Source: Tolypothrix sp. PCC 7910
GTDB lineage: Bacteria > Cyanobacteriota > Cyanobacteriia > Cyanobacteriales > Nostocaceae
Assembly (NCBI RefSeq): GCF_011769525.1
Contig: NZ_CP050440.1
Location: 621,501-685,500 of the forward strand
Reading direction: 5' to 3'
Length of the DNA: 64,000 bases
The position numbers and the translations under genes are program-made. Of the stretch, positions 55,714 through 64,000 are shown one piece after another (position 1 is the first letter of the stretch; each line of letters starts with the position of its first letter). The notes below the pieces were generated by a model, which saw only the letters and a program-made list of their open reading frames with translations, searched no databases and was not told where the DNA came from.

Positions 55714-55796
55714 GAATGTTTGAACATTCAGATTACATCTAGATGTTTAAATGCAGCATGAATGTCCAGATGTTTGAATATGCAGTAGAATTCTGG
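55714..55796 (+). repeat. Iteron-like 27-bp direct repeats upstream of parA
   Basis: ATGTTTRAA occurs at 55716, 55743 and 55770, spaced exactly 27 bases. Two palindromes lie in the first unit: GAATGTT TG AACATTC (55714-55729) and ACATCTAGATGT (55735-55746). The last unit ends about 25 bases before the parA start. This is the layout of a partition site (parS) or operator. Confidence 0.75.
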
Positions 55797-55820
55797 GAAC
55801 TATTTGCTAATTAAACCAAA

Positions 55821-56465
55821 ATGATTATTACGGTAGCGGCGTTTAAGGGGGGTGTTGGCAAATCAACTACAGCACTACACCTGGCTACATATTTTCAGAA
55901 TATGGCTGATACACTGCTTGTAGATGGCGACCTCAACCGCAGTGCTTTAGATTGGTCTAACCGAGGTTGTTTACCATTCAAAGTTGCTGATGAACAGCAG
56001 GGGATACAGTTAGCTAAACTCTATGAGCATATTGTGATTGATACTCCAGCCAGGCCAGATCCAGATGAACTCAAAACTATTGCTCAGGGATGCGATTTGC
56101 TAGTTATTCCTACAACTCCTGATGCGATCGCTTTAGCTGCAACAATGCAAATGGTGGAGGCTCTCAAGCAATACAAAACCAATTTTCGCATTTTGTTAAC
56201 GCTGATTCCTCCAAATCCCAATAAGGCGGGAGAAGAAGCACGGACAGCTTTGTTAAACGCCGGGTTACCTGTATTCAAATCTGGTATTCGCCGCCTAGCT
56301 GTATTCCAACGTGCAGCTTTAGAAGGAGTACCAGTGAATGCAGTGAAGGATTCCTATGCTCAAATTGCTTGGCGGTGTTACGCTGAGGCTGGAAAAGAAA
56401 TATTTGAAAATTCAATAATAGTCAAGGGTCAAGGGTCAAGGGTCAAAGGTCAAAATAATTTGTAG
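55821..56465 (+). CDS. ParA-family partition ATPase
   Basis: 214 residues, short (type Ib-like) ParA without an N-terminal DNA-binding domain. Deviant Walker A FKGGVGKSTTALHLA (about 8-22), Walker A' region TLLVDGDLNRSALDW and Walker B HIVIDTPARPDPDEL. ParA ATPases form gradients that place plasmids or other cargo; McdA, which positions carboxysomes, is related, but no McdB-like gene is seen. The C-terminal tail (VKGQGSRVKGQNNL) is encoded by GGGTCAA heptamer repeats and looks recently added. Its partner is likely the ribbon-helix-helix gene downstream. Confidence 0.88.
   Translation: MIITVAAFKGGVGKSTTALHLATYFQNMADTLLVDGDLNRSALDWSNRGCLPFKVADEQQGIQLAKLYEHIVIDTPARPDPDELKTIAQGCDLLVIPTTPDAIALAATMQMVEALKQYKTNFRILLTLIPPNPNKAGEEARTALLNAGLPVFKSGIRRLAVFQRAALEGVPVNAVKDSYAQIAWRCYAEAGKEIFENSIIVKGQGSRVKGQNNL
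56420..56463 (+). repeat. GTCAAGG heptamers inside the parA 3' end
   Basis: Four or so GGGTCAA/AGGTCAA heptamers encode the last residues and end just before the stop. Confidence 0.75.
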
Positions 56466-56575
56466 TTATAGTATTTTTTCGTAATTATCTAATTCTCACT
56501 CTGCTGTCAAGATTTTCCTTCATAGCTTTAAAGAAAGTTGGATTCATCAGATTAAAAATTTTGACTTTTGAGTAC

Positions 56576-56595
56576 AGACGTGATTAATCGTGTCT
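56576..56595. repeat. Dispersed palindromic repeat, copy 3 (diverged)
   Basis: AGACGTGATTAATCGTGTCT differs from the other two copies at two positions and is flanked by AGTAC and CTCTGCAA, as in copies 1 and 2. Confidence 0.75.
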
Positions 56596-56643
56596 CTGCA
56601 AATTTTGACTTTTTGACTATTAACTAACTAGGAGATATCGACT

Positions 56644-56919
56644 TTGAATAAGAAGAAGAATAGCCGTTTTGATGAACTAATTGATGCTGCGCGCAGCCGT
56701 CAACAACGAGACAACCCACAGCTAATAGAAGATAAGCCGACTTCTTTAAGCAAAAGTACTGACCCTGAATATATTCGCACAACTATCTATCTGCCTAAGC
56801 ATCTGCATCGAAAATTGAAAGCAGCAGCCGCTTTTCAGGAAAGACAGATGAGCGACATTATGACAGAGTTGGTTGAGCAATGGCTTTTATCGAATGGGGG
56901 ACTGGGGACTAGGGATTAG
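56644..56919 (+). CDS. Ribbon-helix-helix protein, likely partition partner of ParA
   Basis: 91 residues from a TTG start with GGAG about ten bases upstream. A basic, disordered N-terminus (NKKKNSRFDELIDAARSRQQ) precedes a CopG/ParG-like ribbon-helix-helix: YIRTTIYLPKHLHRKLKAAAAFQERQMSDIMTELVEQWL. Such proteins bind operator/parS repeats and stimulate ParA. The last residues (GGLGTRD) come from GGGGACT heptamers. It follows parA in the same direction with a 178-base gap that holds the palindromic repeat. Confidence 0.82.
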   Translation: MNKKKNSRFDELIDAARSRQQRDNPQLIEDKPTSLSKSTDPEYIRTTIYLPKHLHRKLKAAAAFQERQMSDIMTELVEQWLLSNGGLGTRD

Positions 56920-56998
56920 GGATTAGGGATTGGGTAATTGGTAATTGGTAATTGGTACAAACACCAAACACCAAATACTAACTACCAAATAACTAAAG
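56898..56998. repeat. Heptamer repeats after the partition genes
   Basis: GGGGACT, TAGGGAT, TTGGTAA and CAAACAC-type units fill the gap up to the lipoprotein gene and extend into the end of the ribbon-helix-helix gene. Confidence 0.75.
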
Positions 56999-57658
56999 CA
57001 CAATTTCTTCGCCTCGTTCGGTGAAGCGTACTTCTTTAATTTTCCATTGAGGGTTGCTGGTGAGGGTTTTGCGAAGGCTACCAAACATGGCAAACTGTTC
57101 ACAACTAGACAGAGAGGCTATTTGACGTTTGGAGTTAGGAGCCACTCGCAAATCAACGGTAGCAACGCCATTTTTAACGTTAACGCGATAGCTAGATAAA
57201 TTAAAGTCTCCTGAATCTCGTTGCTCTAAAATCTTACTTACCGCACCTTCTACAGGCTCATCTGCTGGTACTGCTACTTTTTGGGGAATTAGTTGTTGGC
57301 ATTGTGTGTCACTTGTGTATAGGGTGACATTGGTAGTTTTACCAGTAGCAGCTTGCTCTGTAGGAGATGCTTTTGCGGAGGGTGTCTCCGTCGTAGTTGC
57401 AGCAGGTGTGCTTTCGGTGGTTGCTTTAGGTGAAGGTATGCCGATATTGTCAGATTTAGCCCTCAGTTGAGCCATGCTGGGTGTTTGACTGGGGGAGGGT
57501 ACTGATTCGACGTTTGATGTTGCAGTGGGCGCTGGTGACTCGCTAGCGGTATCCTGACTAGCGCTAGGATTAGAACTACAACTGCTGATGCTGGTTGCGA
57601 TCGCCACAGCAATTAATGGTAAAAAATATCTTTTAGTTAGGCTCATCATGTTATACAC
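56993..57658 (-). CDS. GerM-domain lipoprotein
   Basis: 221 residues. Signal peptide with lipobox ISSC (Cys about residue 27), a Ser/Thr/Pro-rich linker (about 30-105), then a GerMN domain (about 108-221): VTLYTSDTQCQQLIP, ADEPVEGAVSKIL, NGVATVDLRV and a C-terminal EVRFTERGEEIVL. It should be anchored on the outer side of the cytoplasmic membrane. GerM domains are found in many cyanobacterial envelope proteins; function unknown. In-frame ATGs at 57649 and 57646 are alternative starts. Confidence 0.85.
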   Translation of the reverse strand: MYNMMSLTKRYFLPLIAVAIATSISSCSSNPSASQDTASESPAPTATSNVESVPSPSQTPSMAQLRAKSDNIGIPSPKATTESTPAATTTETPSAKASPTEQAATGKTTNVTLYTSDTQCQQLIPQKVAVPADEPVEGAVSKILEQRDSGDFNLSSYRVNVKNGVATVDLRVAPNSKRQIASLSSCEQFAMFGSLRKTLTSNPQWKIKEVRFTERGEEIVL

Positions 57659-57856
57659 CCTTTGAAGTTGTTGCTTTGAAGTTGTTAGGTTGTTGTTATT
57701 AACTTCAGTGTTATTGTTTTCAGTTCCGTATAAATTAGCGAGATTTTAATTAGGTTTATCCAAGCTTAATTTTGCTAGTAAAATTGCTGATATTTAAAAC
57801 CATTCCCCCAAATTTGCCATAAATTGTCAGTACTTTCATCGATGCCAGAAAAGCTT

Positions 57857-59329
57857 ATGTCTAACAATGAAACTAGTACATACGATATACGTAATGCTGA
57901 GTATGATGGGATTGCAATTGATACTTGGGAACCAGCCAAGTGGAAGCAATGGAAAGCCAAACATTCACCATCGGACGAAAATGTGAAGATGGAGCGTGAA
58001 TATCTCAGGATAAAACACGCAGTTGGGCAAGCTAACTTGGCATTAAGCTTGGATAAGGTGAAGGTTAAACTTAAGCTTACTAGTGCTAAAACTATCGGTT
58101 TACAAGGGACTTTTCCCTGTAGGCCTGGGGATGTGGGAAAAAATGGTAGTCCAAGTAAGCAGTATACCATTTCGTTTGGTTTTGCTGCTAATGATATTGG
58201 TGTAAAAACGGCAGTAGTTAAAGCCAGAGAATTAGATTTATCTCTAATTACAAAACAATTCCAGTGGACAACAGAATTATTAGGGAAGCAAGCACAAAAA
58301 ATTGCGTTACCAGCACCAGAAGATTCTGCCAAACTCATCAGTGAATGGATTCAAGAGTATGAGCGGGAATTTTGGAAAACCCATGAAAAAAATCGCCAAG
58401 GAATCCGCACATGGGAAACTCATTATATTAGACATCTAAAAAAGCTACCGCCAGATGAGCCGATGTCTTTATCAGCGTTAGAAAAAGCATTGGAAAAAAC
58501 CAAACCTAATACATCTGGGCGGTTTTTCCTAACATGGCAATTGAAGAAATTTTGCGAATTTTGCGGTATTAATGGCTTAAAAACAATTGATGCTTATGCT
58601 ACGCCTAAGCCTTATCCCAATATTCGCAAAGTACCCGCAGATGAGGAAATTATTCAAGGATTTAATAAAATTGGGATGCCATTATCAGCATTCGCTACTA
58701 AGGAGAATATTACAAAACCGGAACAATGGCAATGGGCTTACGGAATGTTAGCAACTTACGGTTTAAGACCCCATGAATTATATGCCATTGATATAGAAGC
58801 GTTTACTCATCCTCAAAATACTTTTCATTTAGTAACATTAAATCCGCGATTGACAGAGGGAACAAAAACTGGTGAGCGCAGTTGTGGGATTCCGCCTTTA
58901 TATCCCCATTGGGTAGAATTATTTGATTTAAAAAATGTCAAGTTTCCTTACAATGAAGGTAAACTCAGTAATAAAACAGCAAAGCTTTACATCAGATTTA
59001 GAGTGACAAATATCGGATTTAGACCATACGAATTACGCCACGCTTATGCTATTCGTGGACATCGCTTGCAAGTCCCTATTAAAACGATGTCTGACTACAT
59101 GGGGCATACAGTACAAGAGCATACTAAAACATATCAAAGATGGATGAATGAGGATGCTAATTTAGAAATTTATCGGGAAGTTGTCATTCATCGGCAAGGT
59201 ACAAGTAAGGAAGCATTGAAGGCGAGAATTGCTGAATTGGAAGCAGAGAATCAGGCGATTAAAGCAGAGAATGCGACGCTCAAAGGATTGCTAATTCAGC
59301 ATCAGTTGGGTGAGGTAATGGGTAATTAG
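57857..59329 (+). CDS. Tyrosine recombinase/phage-type integrase with C-terminal coiled coil
   Basis: About 490 residues from the ATG at 57857 (57842 also possible; a TTG at 57824 is unlikely). The catalytic core is in the C-terminal half: Arg in YGLRPHELYAI, His-x-x-Arg in LRHAYAIRG, His in MGHTVQEH and the nucleophile Tyr in TKTYQRW. The N-terminal part is long (about 300 residues) and includes DNA-binding arms. After the Tyr comes a leucine/glutamate heptad region (LKARIAELEAENQAIKAEN). It is probably the integrase of a mobile element that includes the partition genes upstream. No att site or tRNA could be identified. Confidence 0.88.
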   Translation: MSNNETSTYDIRNAEYDGIAIDTWEPAKWKQWKAKHSPSDENVKMEREYLRIKHAVGQANLALSLDKVKVKLKLTSAKTIGLQGTFPCRPGDVGKNGSPSKQYTISFGFAANDIGVKTAVVKARELDLSLITKQFQWTTELLGKQAQKIALPAPEDSAKLISEWIQEYEREFWKTHEKNRQGIRTWETHYIRHLKKLPPDEPMSLSALEKALEKTKPNTSGRFFLTWQLKKFCEFCGINGLKTIDAYATPKPYPNIRKVPADEEIIQGFNKIGMPLSAFATKENITKPEQWQWAYGMLATYGLRPHELYAIDIEAFTHPQNTFHLVTLNPRLTEGTKTGERSCGIPPLYPHWVELFDLKNVKFPYNEGKLSNKTAKLYIRFRVTNIGFRPYELRHAYAIRGHRLQVPIKTMSDYMGHTVQEHTKTYQRWMNEDANLEIYREVVIHRQGTSKEALKARIAELEAENQAIKAENATLKGLLIQHQLGEVMGN

Positions 59330-59546
59330 TCATTTGTCATTTGTCATTTGTCATTTGTCATTAGGTAATTGGTAATTGGTAATTGGGTGTTTGTTATTTC
59401 TCTCTTATCTCCCATTATCTATGCCCAATGCCCAATGCCCTATGCCCTATGCCCATTTCCCAGTCATAATGTTGTTTACTGGCTGGAATTGGGAAGACTA
59501 AGTACTAAAGTTAACTTCATCTGCCTAGCTAGCAAGTGACAAATCG
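59330..59546. repeat. Heptamer repeats after the integrase
   Basis: GTCATTT heptamers (about five) at 59329-59362, the reverse complement of the AAATGAC run before 16994, then GGTAATT and GCCCAAT/GCCCTAT units to about 59465. Confidence 0.85.
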
Positions 59547-62500
59547 ATGACTAGCAATCTGATTACTGTAGATAAAAATACTTATGAATCTCTACAACAG
59601 GAACTGACAGAACTACGTCAGATAGTGGGGTCTAATCACTGCTTAAGTACGCTAAAATCTCGCCAGCAGCAAATGCAGTTATTTATAGAATACACTCCAG
59701 CTGCGATCGCAGTTTTTGACTGTGAGATGCGCTATCTGTTAGTTAGTCAGCGTTGGCGAGAAGATTATAGCTTAGGCGATGAAGAGATTATTGGGCGTTC
59801 TCATTATGAAGTTTTTCCGGAAATTTCCCAGAATTGGCGTGAAATTCACCAGCGCTGTTTAGCTGGTGCTATTGAAAAATCTGAAGAAGATATCTTCATT
59901 CGTGCCAATGGTACTACTGAATGGGTGAAGTGGGAGATACATCCTTGGTATGAAGAATCTGGTGCAGTGGGTGGCATTATTATGTTTACCGAAGTGATTA
60001 CCACTCGCAAACAAACAGAAATCGCCCTAGCTAACAGCGAAAAGTTTTTACGGAATATTGCTGCTAATGTACCTGGGGCAATTTTTCAGTTCACCAACCA
60101 TAATGGCGTTTGGAGAGTGGACTATGTGAGCGATTTTATTTGGGAATTAGCCGGAATCTCAGCAGCAGCAGCTATGCAGAATTTTGATAGCTTTTTGGCT
60201 TGCATACATCCCGAAGATATTGAGAATTTTACGGCTTCAGTATTAGAAGTTATCGAAAATCCTATCCCTTGGCACTACGAAGGACGATTAATTAAGCCTA
60301 CCGGGGAAGTTGTCTGGTGGCAAGGAGATTCAACGCCGATACGAAACAACCAAGGAGAGGTTATCTTCTGTGGCGTACTCTTAGATATTACTCAACGCAA
60401 ACAGGCTGAAGCAGAACTGAAACGACTTAATGAAGAATTAGAAGCTAGAGTGGAGGAACGTACAGCAGAGTTGCGTCATAGTGAAGCTAGGTTGCAACGC
60501 TTGGCAGATAATGTACCAGGTATGCTTTATGAATTTTCTCTGCAACCTGATGGTACAGTTTCTTTTCCCTATGCATCTTCGCGATGTCAAGAGATTCTCG
60601 GACTAGCACCAGCAGAAATTAAAGAAGATGCGTCTTTCGCATTTAGCCTAATTCATCCTGATGATCTTGGAGGAGTGCAACAAGCAATTGCTAACTCCGC
60701 CCAAACTCTGCAAAACTTTGACAGCGAGTGGCGGATGATGACACTAGCTGGTAAAAAGAAATGGGTTAAAGCTTTCTCTTTTCCAGAACGTCAAATAGAT
60801 GGTGAGGTGATTTGGTATGGTTGCTTATTCGATATTAGCGATAACCAAAAAACCCAGCAACAACTCCAAGCACAGGCGCAATTTTTGCAAAGCATCTGGG
60901 AAGGGGTAGACTATGGCATCTTTGTCTTAGATGTTTTAGATGATGGTGCAGAGTTCCGTTATGTAAAATTCAATCCTGCTGTCCTCCAACTCAGTCCCAT
61001 GCCGTTAAAATCTTTTGTGGGGCGAACAATGGCAGCTGCATTACCTGCTGATATGGCATATTACTATCGTCGGCGTTATCAAGAATGCATTAAGTTACGC
61101 AAGAGTATCTTTTTTGAGGAATCTTTCTGGAACAATAATCAAGAAAACTGGTGGCTGTTGAATATCACGCCGCTATTTGATAGCAACTCACAAATTACTC
61201 AACTTGTTGTTACAACGACGGATATCACAGAACGCAAGCAAGCTGAACAAGATAGGCAAATTTTCGTCTCCTTAATTGAAAATAGTAGTGACTTTATCGG
61301 TTTTGCCTCCTTGGAAGGAAAACCCCGATTTTTGAATGAATCTGCACTCAATCTCGTAGGGGTTGAGAGTCTTGAAGTTGCCAAAACCTTCAATATTATT
61401 GACTATGTCTTTCCTGACGACAGACAAGAATTTTTGCAGCAGATCTTACCTATAGTGATGCAACAGGGAATGTGGCAAGGGGAATTGCGATTTCGACATT
61501 TCCAGACGGAAACAGCTATTCCTGTTGATTACAATATGTTTGCCATCAAAAACCCTGAAACTGGCGATCCTATGTGTTTTGCCACTATTACCCGTGATGC
61601 TAGTGAACGCAAAGATGCAGAAAATAAATTACAAGAACAAGAGCAATTCTTACGGAGTATTTATGATGGCGTTCCTCAACTCATATTTGTAATTAATGTT
61701 TTAGAAAATGGTGAGTTTCGTTTTGCTGGTTGCAACTCATCAGCAGAAAAAAGCATGGGAATAAATCATGCCACAATTATTGGTAAAACTCCCGAAGAAT
61801 TGCTGGGAACGATTGAAGGTGTAGCAGTGCGTCAGCGATATCAAAGCTGTGTAGATACTGGTAAGGAAATAACTTATGAAGAATGTTTAACTTTTAATGA
61901 ACAAGAAACCTGGTGGTTTACGACACTCAATCCCCTCACAAATAACGAAGGGAGAATTTATCAAATTGTCGGTACAACCTGGAATATTACTCAGCGTAAA
62001 CAAGCTGAAGAAGCGCTGCAAGCTAATCAACACTTTATTCAACGCATCGCAGATTCTTCTCCTAATATTCTCTACATTTTTGATTTAGAAGAACAGCGCA
62101 ATATTTACGCCAATCAAGAACTTGTGACGCTTCTTGGTTACTCTAATACAGAAATTCAACAAATGGGAGATAATCTGCTTCCTATGATTATGCATCCAGG
62201 CGATCGCGAAAGAGTCAGTCTTCACCATCAGCAATTTCTTGACACCAAAGATGGTGATATTATGGAGATTGAATTTCGCGTTAGACGTGCAAATGGTGAA
62301 TGGTGCTGGCTTTACTGTCGAGAGACACCATTTAACCGCAATGAAGAAGGACATATCAAGCAAATTTTGGGTGTATCAACTGATATTACCGAACGCAAAC
62401 AAACCGAAATTCAATTACAAGCACAAGCAAAGAACTTAGAAAACACTCTGCGCGAACTTCAACGCACTCAAGCGCAACTTATCCACAGCGAGAAAATGTC

Positions 62501-63308
62501 ATCTGTGGGGAATATGGTTGCAGGTGTCGCCCATGAAATTAATAATCCGGTAAATTTCATTCACGGTAATCTCATTCCTGCTAGTGAATACGTTCAAGAT
62601 TTATTACATCTGCTGAAATTATATGAACAATATTACCCTGAGCCAGCCGCAGAAATTCAAGCAGAAATTGATGATATGGAGCTTGATTTTCTCAAGGAAG
62701 ATTTAATTAAGTTGCTCCAATCTATGCGGGTAGGAACGCAACGCATCCGAGAAATTGTGCTATCTTTACGCAATTTTTCACGTTTAGATGAAGCAGAATT
62801 TAAGTTAGTAGATATCCATGAAGGCTTGGATAGTACTCTGATGATTCTGCACCATCGCTTGAAGGCGAAAGCAGATAACTCTGAAATTACCGTAGTTAAA
62901 GAATATGGAAAATTGCCCTTAGTTGATTGCTATCCAGGTCAACTAAATCAGGTATTTATGAATATTCTGAGTAATGCAATTGATGCTTTGGAAGATTTAG
63001 TGCTTATCAATGGGGAAGAAATACCCCATCCTCAAATTCGCATTCGTACAGAAGTTATTAATAGTAATCTTGTAGCTATCCACATTGCAGATAATGGTAA
63101 GGGAATTCCCCCAGGAATAGTTTCTAAATTATTTGACCCTTTCTTTACTACTAAAGATGTGGGGAAGGGGACTGGATTAGGATTATCGATTAGTTACCAA
63201 ATTGTAGTAGATAGACATGGTGGTAAATTATATTGTAAATCTGCACCAGGAAAAGGCGCAGAATTTGTGATTGAAATTCCGATTACGCAACCAGAAATGC
63301 CAACGTAA
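59547..63308 (+). CDS. Giant multi-PAS sensor histidine kinase
   Basis: 1253 residues with no membrane helix. About seven PAS domains (about 40-155, 170-290, 315-430, 445-560, 570-690, 700-810, 825-945, most with PAC motifs such as DITERKQAE), separated by short coiled coils. The kinase core has HisKA with HSEKMSSVGNMVAGVAHEINNP (His) and HATPase with NQVFMNILSNAIDAL, ADNGKGIPPG and GKGTGLGLSI. The first PAS domain is a close copy of one in the kinase at 12791. It is cytoplasmic, probably senses redox, oxygen or small molecules, and has no adjacent response regulator in the window. Confidence 0.93.
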   Translation: MTSNLITVDKNTYESLQQELTELRQIVGSNHCLSTLKSRQQQMQLFIEYTPAAIAVFDCEMRYLLVSQRWREDYSLGDEEIIGRSHYEVFPEISQNWREIHQRCLAGAIEKSEEDIFIRANGTTEWVKWEIHPWYEESGAVGGIIMFTEVITTRKQTEIALANSEKFLRNIAANVPGAIFQFTNHNGVWRVDYVSDFIWELAGISAAAAMQNFDSFLACIHPEDIENFTASVLEVIENPIPWHYEGRLIKPTGEVVWWQGDSTPIRNNQGEVIFCGVLLDITQRKQAEAELKRLNEELEARVEERTAELRHSEARLQRLADNVPGMLYEFSLQPDGTVSFPYASSRCQEILGLAPAEIKEDASFAFSLIHPDDLGGVQQAIANSAQTLQNFDSEWRMMTLAGKKKWVKAFSFPERQIDGEVIWYGCLFDISDNQKTQQQLQAQAQFLQSIWEGVDYGIFVLDVLDDGAEFRYVKFNPAVLQLSPMPLKSFVGRTMAAALPADMAYYYRRRYQECIKLRKSIFFEESFWNNNQENWWLLNITPLFDSNSQITQLVVTTTDITERKQAEQDRQIFVSLIENSSDFIGFASLEGKPRFLNESALNLVGVESLEVAKTFNIIDYVFPDDRQEFLQQILPIVMQQGMWQGELRFRHFQTETAIPVDYNMFAIKNPETGDPMCFATITRDASERKDAENKLQEQEQFLRSIYDGVPQLIFVINVLENGEFRFAGCNSSAEKSMGINHATIIGKTPEELLGTIEGVAVRQRYQSCVDTGKEITYEECLTFNEQETWWFTTLNPLTNNEGRIYQIVGTTWNITQRKQAEEALQANQHFIQRIADSSPNILYIFDLEEQRNIYANQELVTLLGYSNTEIQQMGDNLLPMIMHPGDRERVSLHHQQFLDTKDGDIMEIEFRVRRANGEWCWLYCRETPFNRNEEGHIKQILGVSTDITERKQTEIQLQAQAKNLENTLRELQRTQAQLIHSEKMSSVGNMVAGVAHEINNPVNFIHGNLIPASEYVQDLLHLLKLYEQYYPEPAAEIQAEIDDMELDFLKEDLIKLLQSMRVGTQRIREIVLSLRNFSRLDEAEFKLVDIHEGLDSTLMILHHRLKAKADNSEITVVKEYGKLPLVDCYPGQLNQVFMNILSNAIDALEDLVLINGEEIPHPQIRIRTEVINSNLVAIHIADNGKGIPPGIVSKLFDPFFTTKDVGKGTGLGLSISYQIVVDRHGGKLYCKSAPGKGAEFVIEIPITQPEMPT

Positions 63309-63424
63309 TTAAGTATAAAATTCCGGAGGTGTTATGCCGTAGGCTAACGCATCCTACTTTTGTTTGAAAGTAAAATATGATGGAGTTGGTACTGATTAGG
63401 TAAACCTGATAAGCGAGGGTAGTT
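63309..63424. repeat. Short dispersed repeat before the last gene
   Basis: GGTGTTATGCCGTAGGCTAACGCATCCTAC at about 63329-63358 resembles the hairpin repeat at 25007-25034. The rest is promoter-like AT-rich sequence. Confidence 0.5.
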
Positions 63425-64000
63425 ATGTTACTTCAACTCAACCAGCTAGTTGTACCTGTCGGTCATCAGTTGTTGATTAAAAATATATCTTGGTCAGCAT
63501 ATAAAAATATTTTGGCGGAATTGGGTGAAAATCGCAATTCTCGCATATCATACAGTCAAGGAATGTTAGAAATCATGGCTCCATTACCAGAGCATGAAGT
63601 AAGTAAAAAAATCATTGGCAATTTGGTGGAAATCTTACTAGAAGAACTCGATATAGAATTTTGGAGTTTGGGTTCTACCACTTTTGACCAAGAAAAAATG
63701 GATGCTGGGGTGGAACCGGATGATTGTTTCTACATTCAAAATGAAGCGGCTGTACGCGGTAAAGATAGAATTGATTTAACAATTGATCCACCGCCAGATT
63801 TGGCTATTGAAATTGATATTACCTCCCGCACTCGGTTTAATAATTATGAGGTATTGGGTGTACCGGAATTATGGCGCTGGAATGGGAATCGCCTAGAAAT
63901 TAATGTAATGATTAATGGCAAATATGTAGCCTCTACTGCTAGTGCTGTTTTTCCCAATTTACCGATTGCTCAAATTATTCCTGAGTACTTGATACGGAGT
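63425..64000 (+). CDS. Uma2-family protein, 3' end cut by the window
   Basis: 192 codons are visible and the frame is open to the last base. MLLQLNQLVVPVGHQLLIKN is followed by the Uma2/DUF820 pattern ISYSQGMLEIMAPLPEHEVSKKIIGNLVEIL, GVEPDDCFYIQNEAAVRGK and DLAIEIDITS (the metal-binding D and E). It belongs to the same broad nuclease-fold family as the gene at 34454 but a different subgroup. Role unknown. Confidence 0.85.
   Translation, partial: MLLQLNQLVVPVGHQLLIKNISWSAYKNILAELGENRNSRISYSQGMLEIMAPLPEHEVSKKIIGNLVEILLEELDIEFWSLGSTTFDQEKMDAGVEPDDCFYIQNEAAVRGKDRIDLTIDPPPDLAIEIDITSRTRFNNYEVLGVPELWRWNGNRLEINVMINGKYVASTASAVFPNLPIAQIIPEYLIRS

Noticed and set aside
55821-56465. ParA as carboxysome-positioning McdA
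   Set aside because: The neighbour is a ribbon-helix-helix protein with upstream iterons, which fits plasmid partition. No McdB-like gene is present.
1-64000. CRISPR arrays, tRNA or rRNA genes, insertion sequences
   Set aside because: I looked for regular spacer arrays, TTCGA-type tRNA loops and transposase motifs and saw none. A covariance search could still find a missed tRNA.

Overview
The window looks like chromosome of a filamentous, probably heterocyst-forming cyanobacterium of the Nostoc/Anabaena/Calothrix type. This rests on a clear PatA homologue (heterocyst patterning regulator), a RuBisCO activase with a RuBisCO-small-subunit-like C-terminus, a high-light-inducible protein, many HIP1 sites (GCGATCGC), many heptanucleotide repeats (GGGGACT, CCCCAGT, AAATGAC and similar) between genes, and very large PAS/GAF kinases, WD40 kinases and TPR-CHAT proteins. 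No tRNA, rRNA, CRISPR array or transposase gene was seen.

Layout. 1-3255: two paralogous ABC-2 type permease proteins, the first cut by the window edge. 3348-4455: five tandem units, each with a strong terminator-like hairpin. 4477-6780: a three-gene osmoprotectant (glycine betaine/choline type) ABC transporter. 6948-8039: alanine dehydrogenase, convergent with it. 8416-8589: a 57-residue Hli protein. 9024-10557: a small membrane protein and an exported WD40 protein. 10877-20214: a signalling cluster with a multi-domain response regulator, a 1344-residue kinase whose GAF domain carries cyanobacteriochrome DXCF and CH motifs, two single-domain receivers, and on the other strand patA followed by a degenerate receiver. 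21440-26841: a TPR-CHAT protease and two unknown genes, the last with C-terminal membrane segments. 27040-31377: housekeeping genes (RluD-type pseudouridine synthase, thioredoxin, PrmA, SerA). 32048-37973: a WD40 Ser/Thr kinase, a Uma2 protein, a methyltransferase-HIT fusion, a broken gene and RuBisCO activase.

38396-46005 is an accessory island: a type I restriction-modification operon (hsdM ... hsdR) with toxin-antitoxin genes inside it. Its specificity gene is a chimera, a VapC-like PIN domain fused in frame to the second half of an HsdS. I consider this the most unusual coding feature. 46122-54698 holds a GH13 amylase, a glycosyltransferase-like protein, an Rpn-type nuclease, YjbQ, a Nif3-like protein, small conserved proteins and a beta-lactamase-fold hydrolase. 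55714-59329 has a plasmid-like partition set (three 27-bp iterons, ParA, ribbon-helix-helix protein), then a GerM-domain lipoprotein and a tyrosine recombinase, suggesting an integrated or decayed mobile element. 59547-63308 is a second giant PAS kinase that shares a PAS module with the first. The window ends inside another Uma2 gene.

Candidates for something new: the PIN-HsdS chimera in an RM operon with two TA modules; the tandem hairpin array before the osmoprotectant operon; the CHAT protease operon beside patA; the putative DXCF cyanobacteriochrome kinase; and the methyltransferase-HIT fusion that lacks the catalytic histidine.
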